Source: Planktothrix paucivesiculata PCC 9631
Lineage (GTDB): Bacteria; Cyanobacteriota; Cyanobacteriia; Cyanobacteriales; Microcoleaceae
Assembly (NCBI RefSeq): GCF_900009265.2
Contig: NZ_LR734982.1
Span: 40,684-104,683 of the forward strand
Reading direction: 5' to 3'
DNA: 64,000 nt
The notes under the pieces were generated by a model. That model saw only the letters and a list, made by a program, of their open reading frames with translations. It made no database searches and was not told the origin of the DNA. The number at the start of each line of letters is the position of its first letter. The first letter of the stretch is position 1. The position numbers were made by a program, and so were the translations under genes. Below, one piece after another: positions 18,402 through 27,098 of this stretch.

Positions 18402-21011
18402 ATGGCTAGAGTCAGCGTTATTATTCCCACTTATAATCAAGATACCTACATTTCAGAAGCAATTGATAGTGTTTTAAATCAAACCTATCAAGATTTTGAA
18501 ATTGTGATCACTAATGATGGTTCTACGGATCAAACATTGCAAATAATTCAAGAAAAACAAGATCCTCGAATTCGCTATTTTTCTTTTAGTCATAATCAAG
18601 GAGTGAGTATAGCAGCAAATCATTGTATTCATCAGGCGAAGGGAGAACTAATTACTATTTTAGATTCTGACAATATTTTTTTACCGGATAAACTTGAAAA
18701 GCAAGTTAATTTTTTAGATAAAAACCCCGAATTTGATGCGGTTTTTACCCATACTATTATTATTGATAAAGATGGTAATTTTCACCCCGGTAAAGAATCC
18801 TCCTTTCAACAGTTATTTGCTCAAAAAAATAAAAATCGTTTTCAATGGTTAAATTCTTTTTTTTACTCTGATAATTCTTTATGTAATACCAGTGTTTTAA
18901 TTAAGAAAAAATGCTATAATCAAGTAGGGTTATATGATCCACGATTACGTCAAATTCATGATTTAGATTTTTGGATACGTTTATGTCTGAAATCAGAAAT
19001 TCATATTTTACCCGAACCTTTGGTTTTATTTCGATTTCATGATCACAATATTAGTGGTGTAACGGCGGAAAATATGATTCGACATACTTGGGAAATGTCT
19101 CAAGTGCTTGAGCATTATCTTTGTCCAGAGGTTAGCCAAAATTTTTATACTATTTTTCCTCAACAGCAACTTATCAAAACTCCCATTACACCTGATGATC
19201 TTAAATTTTTAATTGCAAAACAAGCTTTAAATATTCATCGTCCTAGTCATCAATATTTTGGAATTTCTACCTTATATCAGTTGATGAATAATCCAGAATC
19301 GGCTGAATATATTGAAAAAAAATATTCCTTTAAATATACCGATCTGATTCATCTTACTGGAAATCATGATATTTTCCAAATAATTAGTAATCGGAAATTG
19401 AAGCAAGATCTTGATCAAACTCAAAAGCAACTGGAAGCAGTACAAAATCATAATATAATTTTACAAGAAAAACTAGATCTACCTAGTGAAACTAAATCTC
19501 AACCGCTAGTAAGTATATTAATTCCGACTTATAATGGAGAAAATTTTTTATCAAAAGCGATTAAAAGTGCTTTAGATCAAACCTATTCTAACTTAGAAAT
19601 TATTATTTCTGATGATGGGTCAACCGATAGAACTGTAAAAATTGCCGAATCTTTTCAAGATAATTGTTCTATTCCCTATCGGATTATAACTCATTCTAAC
19701 TATGGATTGGTAAAAAACCTTAATTTTTGTATTCAACAAGCTCAAGGTAAATACATAAAATTTATTTTTCAGGATGATTGGTTGGAATCTAATTGTATTG
19801 AAGAAATGGTCACTTTAGCAGAACAAGATCCAGAAATAGGGTTAGTTTTTTCGCCCCGTCAAGTCTTGATTGACCCTGATTCAAAATCTGATTTAAAGTG
19901 TCAATCTGCTTATAATGGGGCGATTAACTTACATCAAAAATGGTCTGATTTAAAATCCATACAATCAGGTGAAGATCTTTTGTCTGATCCTAACTGTTTA
20001 ATTGGAGGATTAAATAAAATTGGAGAACCGACAACGGTATTAATTTCTAAACGAGTTTTTGAAGAATTAGGAGAATTTGATGCTACACTTCAACAACTTT
20101 TAGATGTTGATATGTGGTTTAGAATTATGGGTCATTATAAAATTGCTTTTGTGAATCAAACCTTATCTTCTCTCCTGATTCATAAAAGACAACAAACTCA
20201 AGTTAATATTGTTAAACAAGAAAATCATAAGGATTATGAAAGACTTTATTTAAAAATAATCCAAGATTCTAGCTATGATTTTTTACATCCCTCTTTCAAA
20301 CAGATAGTTTTACAAAAAGCCCTATTTAATTGGCAATTCTATCTAAAATTAATCACTAATTTACTAAACCAATATCAAATACATCATGATCATAGAGTTA
20401 GGTCGAGTTTGCAATTAGTTCGCCAAACCCTAGTTCAATATTGGTTAACTTTAAATTCTAGGGATTTAGAAACTCAATACTCCCAGGAAATTCGTCCGAT
20501 TTATCAAATGTTATTAACCAGTAATATTGTTAATCAAGAAGGAAGTGAAATTGAGAAATCATGGATTGAATCCATACAAAAACGACTTTCTCAAGGTTTG
20601 TATTCCTGTGATTTAATTCCTGATTTGATGGGAATTATGTTATATAAAAGAGCTTATGAACTTGATTTTGTATACAAAAATGCGATTGTCCCCAGATATT
20701 TTTTCCCTGAATTTATTACTTGGCTTTTTGCAAAAGTTGATTTTTTTGGTATCCAAGAAGATCAATTAAAATATATTCGGTTTCAAGAAAATTTATTAGG
20801 TTATATTACTCAAAACTTGAATATAAATTCATCTTCCTGTGATCTGTGGGTATATGTATCCCAATGTTATCTGAAATATTCTCAGCTAAATTATGATAGT
20901 GTCAGTGAAATTGAGCTTCAGGGGATTTATGATTATAGAAACAAAATCCTTAACTTTTTAGTTAAAAAAGGACAGGGTTCTGAGTCTGTAGCCAGTCTCA
21001 ATCAGTTGTAA
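18402..21011 (+). CDS. Double-domain GT2 glycosyltransferase
   Basis: The ATG at 18402 is preferred over a TTG 48 bases upstream, because MARVSVIIPTYNQ is the normal start of a GT2 domain. The protein then has 869 residues. Domain 1 (about 1-230) has NQTYQDFEIVITNDGSTDQT and acidic motif LDSDN. A short coiled segment (about 325-360) joins it to domain 2 (about 367-600), with VSILIPTYNGE, ISDDGSTDRT and FQDDW. The remaining 270 residues are helical and unassigned. Two active sites in one chain could add alternating sugars, as in polymerising glycosyltransferases, but this is inference. The gene is strongly A+T-rich compared with the secretion genes that follow. Confidence 0.85.
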   Translation: MARVSVIIPTYNQDTYISEAIDSVLNQTYQDFEIVITNDGSTDQTLQIIQEKQDPRIRYFSFSHNQGVSIAANHCIHQAKGELITILDSDNIFLPDKLEKQVNFLDKNPEFDAVFTHTIIIDKDGNFHPGKESSFQQLFAQKNKNRFQWLNSFFYSDNSLCNTSVLIKKKCYNQVGLYDPRLRQIHDLDFWIRLCLKSEIHILPEPLVLFRFHDHNISGVTAENMIRHTWEMSQVLEHYLCPEVSQNFYTIFPQQQLIKTPITPDDLKFLIAKQALNIHRPSHQYFGISTLYQLMNNPESAEYIEKKYSFKYTDLIHLTGNHDIFQIISNRKLKQDLDQTQKQLEAVQNHNIILQEKLDLPSETKSQPLVSILIPTYNGENFLSKAIKSALDQTYSNLEIIISDDGSTDRTVKIAESFQDNCSIPYRIITHSNYGLVKNLNFCIQQAQGKYIKFIFQDDWLESNCIEEMVTLAEQDPEIGLVFSPRQVLIDPDSKSDLKCQSAYNGAINLHQKWSDLKSIQSGEDLLSDPNCLIGGLNKIGEPTTVLISKRVFEELGEFDATLQQLLDVDMWFRIMGHYKIAFVNQTLSSLLIHKRQQTQVNIVKQENHKDYERLYLKIIQDSSYDFLHPSFKQIVLQKALFNWQFYLKLITNLLNQYQIHHDHRVRSSLQLVRQTLVQYWLTLNSRDLETQYSQEIRPIYQMLLTSNIVNQEGSEIEKSWIESIQKRLSQGLYSCDLIPDLMGIMLYKRAYELDFVYKNAIVPRYFFPEFITWLFAKVDFFGIQEDQLKYIRFQENLLGYITQNLNINSSSCDLWVYVSQCYLKYSQLNYDSVSEIELQGIYDYRNKILNFLVKKGQGSESVASLNQL

Positions 21012-21263
21012 AAAAGCCATGATTTCAGCAAGCAAACGCCAGAAGACCGGAACACTGGAACCTGAAACCATTGATCTGCGTCAGTCAATACAGGAATTTT
21101 TTTGAGCAGTTTCGCAAAAGTTGAGGTAATTTAGAGATCAACAATTTCAGGTAAGGGGTAGACGGTCTGCTATTATTTGGACAAGTGGATTTGATAGGGT
21201 AGTCAATTTGCGACTACCAAGGGTAAATTTGAACGGGGTAGTGAAAGTCGGTTGGAGAGTTCA

Positions 21264-22016
21264 ATGACAGGATTGTTCAAAGTCGGAGAAACGATTATTA
21301 CAGCAGAGGATTTACCATCGCTGCTCAAGCGTTATCAGTTAATGCCATTATTTTTGCGAGAAGTGATTTTGGAGCAAGCGATCGCTAAGATCACTTGTAC
21401 AGAAGCGGAACAAGCCGCGGCCGTCGAACGATTTGAAAGTCAACACCAACTCACTTCCCCGGAAGCAAAAGCCGCTTGGTTAGCCGCCTATGATATGACC
21501 CCAGAACAACTTGTGGAAATGGCAGAACGCCCCGTGAAAGTTGAAAAATTTAAACAAGAAACTTGGAGTGGTCGAGTCGAGAATTATTTTTTGACTCGTA
21601 AAGGTGGTTTAGATCAAGTTGTATATTCTTTAATTCGGACTAAAAATCCTGGTTTAGCCCAAGAACTCTATTTTAGAATTGCGGAGGGGGAAAATTCTTT
21701 TGCTGAAGTTGCCAAGGATCATTCCGAAGGGCCAGAATCCCGTTCAGGTGGAATCCTGGGGCCAGTTCCGGTATCCCAACCTCACCCAGCAATTAGTAAA
21801 CTTTTATCGGTGAGTCAACCCGGTCAACTGTGGGCACCGCGCCCCTTAGCAGAATGGTTCGTGATTATTCGGTTAGAAAAATTTCTTCCCGCCCAGTTAG
21901 ATGAATCTATGCGTCGCCGTATGATCGAAGAAATGTTTGAAACTTGGCTACGAGAGCAAATGGCTCAAGTCGGCTCCCTACAACCTGTTCGCACTTCAGT
22001 GTCTTCTGTGTCATGA
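21264..22016 (+). CDS. Parvulin-type peptidyl-prolyl isomerase
   Basis: This 250-residue protein has a PpiC-type rotamase domain at about residues 105-205: ELYFRIAEGENSFAEVAKDHSEGPESRSGGILGPVP is the diagnostic stretch. The N-terminal 100 residues are helical, as in SurA-like chaperones. No signal peptide is seen, so it appears cytoplasmic. The ATG at 21264 is chosen because GGAGAG lies just before it; a TTG twelve bases upstream is less likely. The stop overlaps the exporter start by four bases (ATGA), implying translational coupling. It may keep the secretion substrate or the exporter in a folding-competent state; that role is inferred. Confidence 0.85.
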   Translation: MTGLFKVGETIITAEDLPSLLKRYQLMPLFLREVILEQAIAKITCTEAEQAAAVERFESQHQLTSPEAKAAWLAAYDMTPEQLVEMAERPVKVEKFKQETWSGRVENYFLTRKGGLDQVVYSLIRTKNPGLAQELYFRIAEGENSFAEVAKDHSEGPESRSGGILGPVPVSQPHPAISKLLSVSQPGQLWAPRPLAEWFVIIRLEKFLPAQLDESMRRRMIEEMFETWLREQMAQVGSLQPVRTSVSSVS

Positions 22017-25000
22017 CAACATCCGCCGTTTCTCAATCCCAAATTCAGACTTTCCTGGCCGAAACCAGCCCCTTTGATCGGCTTTCGGAAAAGGCACTTC
22101 AGAACCTGTTGCCCAAATGCCAACTCCTGGGCTACCGTACCGGACAACCGATCTTTGAGCGGGATAAATTACCGACTCAAATCACGATTATTTATCAAGG
22201 ACAGGCTCGATTGCTGGGTTTTGATCCCAGGGCGCAACGCCATGTTAGTTTGGGCTTGCTCGGAGCCCGGGAAATTGTCGGTTGGGCAGGGTTAATTCGG
22301 GGAGTCCCTTGTGAAACCGCGATCGCTTCAACCGATACGATTTGTATTACGTTGGCAGCGGCGGATTTTCTGCAATGGGTGGTAAAAGAACAGGCTTTTG
22401 GAGAAGCCTTCCGAGATCAAGCCGGGTTGAGCGAAGTTTTTGACCTATTAAGCCAACATCTACAGGCTCAGGCTGTTCCGGTTAACAATATCAAGAATTT
22501 AGTGGTTGATCTCAGGCAGGATGCCGTTGTGCTGAACTTGGCGGCGGGTAACAAGAAAACCAAGGAATTGACTAACCTGCTTGATCCCAATCGGATTTGG
22601 TTAGTTAGTAGTGGAACTTTGGGGGGTTTTGCCCCAGGTAGCCGGTTTTTATTAGAAGAAAGTAGTCCATCCTATAAGGTGGAAGGGCCCGGTGGGGTGC
22701 GGTTAGTAGGGCTGCGAGAGCCTGTTTATGAAGTCGAAACCTCGGTAGAAACCTCCGATGCAGAGGTAAGTGTTCAAGACTCGAATAATGGCAACGGTAA
22801 TCGCAGAATAGACCTATCGGCGGTAACTTCAGCCCCGGAAGTACCCCCGACCCCGGAAACCAATGTGCCGAAATCGGCTCTGAAGTTTCCCGTAGTTCGG
22901 GGTAGAGGCAAGATTGACGCGCCTCTAGCCTGCTTTAATATGATTGCCAAGTTCTTCGGAATTAGCTTTAAAAAAGATGTTGTTCGTCGAGTTTTAGATA
23001 ATCAGTTAGCAACGGTCGGCAATATTAGTTTGCAGGCTTGCGGGGCCGTGACCCAAATGTTGGGAATCAATGGTCAGTTAGTCCAGGTGCCATCTAAAGC
23101 CATTGGTCGCCTCAAAGCCCCAGCCATGGTGGTCTGGAAAGATAGTTTTGCCATTCTGTATAGCATTACCGAACGGGAAATCATCCTGGCATCCCCGGAA
23201 AAGGGTTTAGCCCGGATGCGTCCGGGGCAGTTTGCGGAAATTTGGGGTGAGGAGGGACAGGTACTCCTGTTACAAGCGCCCCGAGTTGACCAAAAAGAAC
23301 AATTTAGCTTCTGGTGGTTTTTACCCGCCTTGATGGAGCATCGAGCAACATTTGTGGAGGTGTTGCTGTCTTCGTTTTTCATCCAAGTGTTCGGTTTAGT
23401 TAACCCCTTAGTCAGTATGGTGATCATCGATGCGGTGATCGGACAACAGAACTTAGACGCTCTGAATATCCTGGGGATTCTACTTTTAGGGTTTGCGCTG
23501 TTTGAAGGGTTATTGACGGCATTACGAACCTATCTATTTGTGGATAGCTCCAACCGCGTTGATATCAAACTGACGGCGGAAATCATCGACCATATGTTGC
23601 GGCTGCCCTTGGGCTACTTTGATAGCCGCCAGGTCGGGGACTTGATGAGTCGTTTTAACGAGTTGGGAAATATCCGTAACTTCCTAACAGGGACAGCCTT
23701 AACGGTGGTTTTGGATGCGGTGTTCTCGGTGGTCTACATCGCCGTGATGTTCGCCCTGAGTCCAACTCTGACCCTGGTGGCTTTAGCTCCCCTACCCCTA
23801 TTTGCTGGAATTATTTTTGTCTTCTCGCCGGTGATTATGCGGTTAATCCGCAAACGGGCGGCTTTGGCGGGGGCGTCCATGGCCTATATTGTGGAAGTTA
23901 TTAGTGGAATTCAAACGATTAAATCCCAAACTATTGAACTAACAGCCCGTTGGCGGTGGCAAGGAATGTATGCCCGTTTCATGAGTGCGAGTTTACAAAC
24001 CACCCTCACCCAAACGGCTGCGGGAACCATGAGTGACTTCCTGAATAAAATTGGGGGGATTGCCCTGTTATGGGTGGGAGCCTATCTCGTGATTGAACAG
24101 CAGTTGACCATCGGGGGATTAATTGCCTTTCGGATTATCTCTGGAAACGTCACAGGCTCGTTATTACGGTTTATTAGTGTTTATCAACAGATCCAAGAGG
24201 TATCGATTTCGGTGGAACGGTTGCGGGATATTATTGATACCCTTCCTGAAGCCGATGAAGCCGATCGCAATAATATTCCATTACCTGAAATTAATGGATC
24301 AGTTACCTTTGAGGAGGTGTCTTTCCGATTTAATCCCACGGGGCCACTGCAACTGGCTAACATCAATTTAGATTTTCCCTCTGGGTCATTCGTGGCAATT
24401 GTGGGGTTGAGTGGATCGGGTAAAAGTACCCTGATGAAGTTATTGCAGCGTCTATATGCTCCCCTATCGGGACGAATTTTAATTGATGGCTACGATATTA
24501 ATAAAGTGGAACTCTATTCTGTCCGCCGTCAATTGGGGGTGGTGTTGCAGGATACCCTCCTATTTAACGGAACGGTTCAGGATAACATCGGTTTGAGTAA
24601 CCCCGAAGCCAGTAGCGACGAAATTATTCGAGCTGCTAAAATTGCTGCTGCCCATGATTTTATTATGGGTCTTCCCAATGGTTACAATACCCAGGTTGGA
24701 GAAAGGGGATCGGCTTTATCGGGGGGACAACGACAACGGGTTGCTATTGCCCGCACGGTATTACAAAATCCTAAACTGTTAATTTTGGATGAAGCCACCA
24801 GCGCCCTAGACTATCAATCGGAACGGGCTGTCATCAATCACTTAATGGATGTCTTTCACGATCGCACGGTCTTTTTTATTACTCACCGTCTGAGTGCCGT
24901 CAAAAACGCCGATGTAATTATTATGATGGATCAAGGGTCTGTAGTTGAGCAGGGAAATCATGATGAGTTAGTTGCCCTGAAAGGACGTTATTACTGCCTG

Positions 25001-25027
25001 TATCAACAACAGGACGCTCCTACTTAA
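22013..25027 (+). CDS. Type I secretion ABC exporter with cNMP-binding-like and degenerate C39 domains
   Basis: The ATG at 22013 overlaps the isomerase stop, giving a 1,004-residue HlyB-type exporter. Residues about 15-140 resemble a cyclic-nucleotide-binding domain (FERDKLPTQITIIYQGQARLLG). Residues about 295-425 are a C39-like domain, but the catalytic DCG is replaced (KIDAPLACFNMIAKFFG) and no catalytic His is seen, so it should bind substrate without cleaving it. A six-helix membrane domain spans about 440-740. The ATPase has Walker A GLSGSGKST near 797, signature LSGGQRQR near 902 and Walker B LLILDEATSALD. It lies 139 bases before the hlyD-like gene. RTX substrates lack double-glycine leaders, which fits a non-cleaving C39 domain. 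Confidence 0.9.
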   Translation: MTTSAVSQSQIQTFLAETSPFDRLSEKALQNLLPKCQLLGYRTGQPIFERDKLPTQITIIYQGQARLLGFDPRAQRHVSLGLLGAREIVGWAGLIRGVPCETAIASTDTICITLAAADFLQWVVKEQAFGEAFRDQAGLSEVFDLLSQHLQAQAVPVNNIKNLVVDLRQDAVVLNLAAGNKKTKELTNLLDPNRIWLVSSGTLGGFAPGSRFLLEESSPSYKVEGPGGVRLVGLREPVYEVETSVETSDAEVSVQDSNNGNGNRRIDLSAVTSAPEVPPTPETNVPKSALKFPVVRGRGKIDAPLACFNMIAKFFGISFKKDVVRRVLDNQLATVGNISLQACGAVTQMLGINGQLVQVPSKAIGRLKAPAMVVWKDSFAILYSITEREIILASPEKGLARMRPGQFAEIWGEEGQVLLLQAPRVDQKEQFSFWWFLPALMEHRATFVEVLLSSFFIQVFGLVNPLVSMVIIDAVIGQQNLDALNILGILLLGFALFEGLLTALRTYLFVDSSNRVDIKLTAEIIDHMLRLPLGYFDSRQVGDLMSRFNELGNIRNFLTGTALTVVLDAVFSVVYIAVMFALSPTLTLVALAPLPLFAGIIFVFSPVIMRLIRKRAALAGASMAYIVEVISGIQTIKSQTIELTARWRWQGMYARFMSASLQTTLTQTAAGTMSDFLNKIGGIALLWVGAYLVIEQQLTIGGLIAFRIISGNVTGSLLRFISVYQQIQEVSISVERLRDIIDTLPEADEADRNNIPLPEINGSVTFEEVSFRFNPTGPLQLANINLDFPSGSFVAIVGLSGSGKSTLMKLLQRLYAPLSGRILIDGYDINKVELYSVRRQLGVVLQDTLLFNGTVQDNIGLSNPEASSDEIIRAAKIAAAHDFIMGLPNGYNTQVGERGSALSGGQRQRVAIARTVLQNPKLLILDEATSALDYQSERAVINHLMDVFHDRTVFFITHRLSAVKNADVIIMMDQGSVVEQGNHDELVALKGRYYCLYQQQDAPT

Positions 25028-25039
25028 TTAAAAACCCTG

Positions 25040-25105
25040 AGAAATCGGGTTTGTGATCAAGATTATCGGTAACAAACACAAGATTTATAGAGAAACCCGA
25101 TTTCT
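25040..25105. repeat. Inverted repeat AGAAATCGGGTTT / AAACCCGATTTCT
   Basis: Perfect 13-base arms flank a 40-base loop in the gap between the exporter and HlyD genes. A related GAAACCGG...CCCGG motif occurs at 38590-38620. It may act as an RNA hairpin between the two genes or be a dispersed repeat. Confidence 0.7.
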
Positions 25106-25165
25106 GATCAATTTATCTTTCTGTTAGAAACCCTGTTTCTAGTTGCTGTTTACCCATTAATATTT

Positions 25166-27040
25166 ATGAAATCTGTATCACTTATTGATCAACCGGTTAT
25201 TCTTGAGAAACCTGCGATGTGGTCTCATCTGTTTCTCTGGTTGATTATGTTAATCACCACATCAGGCGTGGTTTGGGCTTATTTTTCTCAGGTTGAACAA
25301 ACAGTTCCCGCCGTGGGTGAACTCGAATATAAAGAGGGTGCTAGGGAAATTCAAGCCCCAATAACCGGAGCCGTGGTTAGACTGCACGTTGAAAATGGCG
25401 ATCGCGTTCAGAAAAACCAACCGCTTTTAACCTTTAGTCAAACAAACCCTAGTGCGGATATTAAATCTTTAGCTAAATTGCAAGGGACTCTTAATCAAGA
25501 AAACGAATTCTATAAGAATATTATTCAGGGGAATGGTCGAGGAACTTTACCCCCGGAATGGGAAACCATGGTTAAAGATCGAGATACCCGAATCCAAGAA
25601 AATGAAGTTTTGAGTTCTTTGATTAATGAACTTTATAATAATCAAGGTCGAACGGTTAACTATAGTTCTGCTCAGGCGGGTTTAGTTACTAATTACCGAG
25701 CGGAATATCAATCCCGTGTGTCGGCGGTGGAAGGGCGAATTGTTGAATTTAATAAACAACTCGAACAAACAGAAAATTCAATTCGGGCAACCCGAGAACA
25801 GGTGAACTATGCCACTAATCAAATTCGCTATTCTGAAGAACAATTGAACTCAGCCCGGGATCAACTGGATAAGTCTCAAGAAGGTTTAGATCTAAACCAA
25901 TCAATTTTGGATCAAATTGCTCCCTTAGTTGATGAAGGAGCCATGTCTGACCTGAATAAAAAACGTCAGGAACAAGAGATTTTAAGAAGCCAAAATGAAT
26001 TTTTACGACAACAGGATCAAATCACAACCCGTCAAAGTGAAATTAACGCGCGTAAAGGTGATGTGGAAAAACAGCAAGCTGAAATTAAACGATTAGAAGA
26101 TGAAAAACAAAAAGTTTTAGCTTCTATTGAACGAACCCAAAAAGAATTGCAAAATACGAAAGATGCTTGGGCGAAAGAACTGTATTTTCGCGTTGAAGAA
26201 AACAAAAAACAGATTGCTAGTATTGACTCTCAACTGAGTCGATATAAACTGGAAAATGAGAAACGATTAGGCGATGTTACGGCTCAACTAGAAAAAGTTG
26301 AAGAACAGCGTGATACTCAAGTTTTACGTTCACCAGTGGCGGGGGTGATTTATGATTTACAACCCTCAACCAAACAGGATTCTGAAGTCGATATGAATAA
26401 GGATGAAATTTGCAATTATGTGAATGAGCAAGTATTAAAATCCGGTGATCCGAAAATGAAGCGTTGTAATGAGGCTTATTATGAAGCTCAACAAACAGAA
26501 AAATTGATGCAAATTTTAGCCGATGATAAAGGACTCGAAGGCACAATTTTTATTAAAAATACAGATTTGGCTTTAGTTTTAAATGCTTTGAGAGTTAAAC
26601 GCAAATTCTTACAGCCCTATGATGGAAAAACCGTCGCTGGAGAAGTGATTGAATGTAAAGCAGAAAAAGATTGTATTTGTCCAGATTCTCCAGAAGCTCG
26701 AGCAGAAATTGGGATTACTGATCCGGATTGTATTCCCGTGGAAGTCACCATTGATGCTTTTCCCAACGATCAATTTGGGATGGTTTCTGGACAGTTAAAA
26801 TGGCTGAGTCAAGATGCAATTAAACCCGACCAGGAAAAAGGCCGTCAGTATTTTTCGTTTAAAGGAAAAGTGAAATTGGATAAACAAAGCTTTATCTTAG
26901 ACGAAGATAAAAATATTAAGATTGGTTTGCAGTCGGGGATGTCCGTAAATACTAAGATTAATGTCGGTAAACGCTCGGTGTTAGATATCTTCTTAAACCG
27001 CTTTACCGGTCGGATCAACAGTATCACCAACTTGAAGTAG
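25166..27040 (+). CDS. HlyD-family membrane fusion protein of type I secretion
   Basis: This 624-residue periplasmic adaptor would link the ABC exporter upstream to an outer-membrane TolC-type channel; no tolC is in the window. One membrane span is at about residues 20-42 (LFLWLIMLITTSGVVWAYFS). The first lipoyl half motif is GELEYKEGAREIQAPITGAVVRLHVENGDRVQ. A long coiled-coil hairpin covers about 100-390. The second half motif is TQVLRSPVAGVIYDLQP. After it comes an unusual insert (about 410-530) with several cysteines (CNY, RCNEA, CKAEKDCICP, DPDCIP), not seen in ordinary HlyD. The C-terminal beta domain is followed by the short tail. Confidence 0.85.
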   Translation: MKSVSLIDQPVILEKPAMWSHLFLWLIMLITTSGVVWAYFSQVEQTVPAVGELEYKEGAREIQAPITGAVVRLHVENGDRVQKNQPLLTFSQTNPSADIKSLAKLQGTLNQENEFYKNIIQGNGRGTLPPEWETMVKDRDTRIQENEVLSSLINELYNNQGRTVNYSSAQAGLVTNYRAEYQSRVSAVEGRIVEFNKQLEQTENSIRATREQVNYATNQIRYSEEQLNSARDQLDKSQEGLDLNQSILDQIAPLVDEGAMSDLNKKRQEQEILRSQNEFLRQQDQITTRQSEINARKGDVEKQQAEIKRLEDEKQKVLASIERTQKELQNTKDAWAKELYFRVEENKKQIASIDSQLSRYKLENEKRLGDVTAQLEKVEEQRDTQVLRSPVAGVIYDLQPSTKQDSEVDMNKDEICNYVNEQVLKSGDPKMKRCNEAYYEAQQTEKLMQILADDKGLEGTIFIKNTDLALVLNALRVKRKFLQPYDGKTVAGEVIECKAEKDCICPDSPEARAEIGITDPDCIPVEVTIDAFPNDQFGMVSGQLKWLSQDAIKPDQEKGRQYFSFKGKVKLDKQSFILDEDKNIKIGLQSGMSVNTKINVGKRSVLDIFLNRFTGRINSITNLK

Positions 27041-27049
27041 TTTTAATCA

Positions 27050-27077
27050 GTAGAGACGCGCCATGGCGCGTCTCTAC
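27050..27077. repeat. Perfect 28-bp palindromic repeat (GTAGAGACGCGCC type), intergenic copy
   Basis: The arms GTAGAGACGCGCCA and TGGCGCGTCTCTAC are perfectly complementary. The element lies between the HlyD gene and the membrane protein gene. Related copies are at 30363, 31585 and 56191. Confidence 0.9.
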
Positions 27078-27098
27078 CTGTTATTGAATTGATAGTTA

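Noticed and set aside
21012-21263. Possible short gene between the double GT2 gene and the isomerase gene
   Set aside because: A frame starting near 21018 has no ribosome binding site and ends quickly at TGA; no family was recognised.
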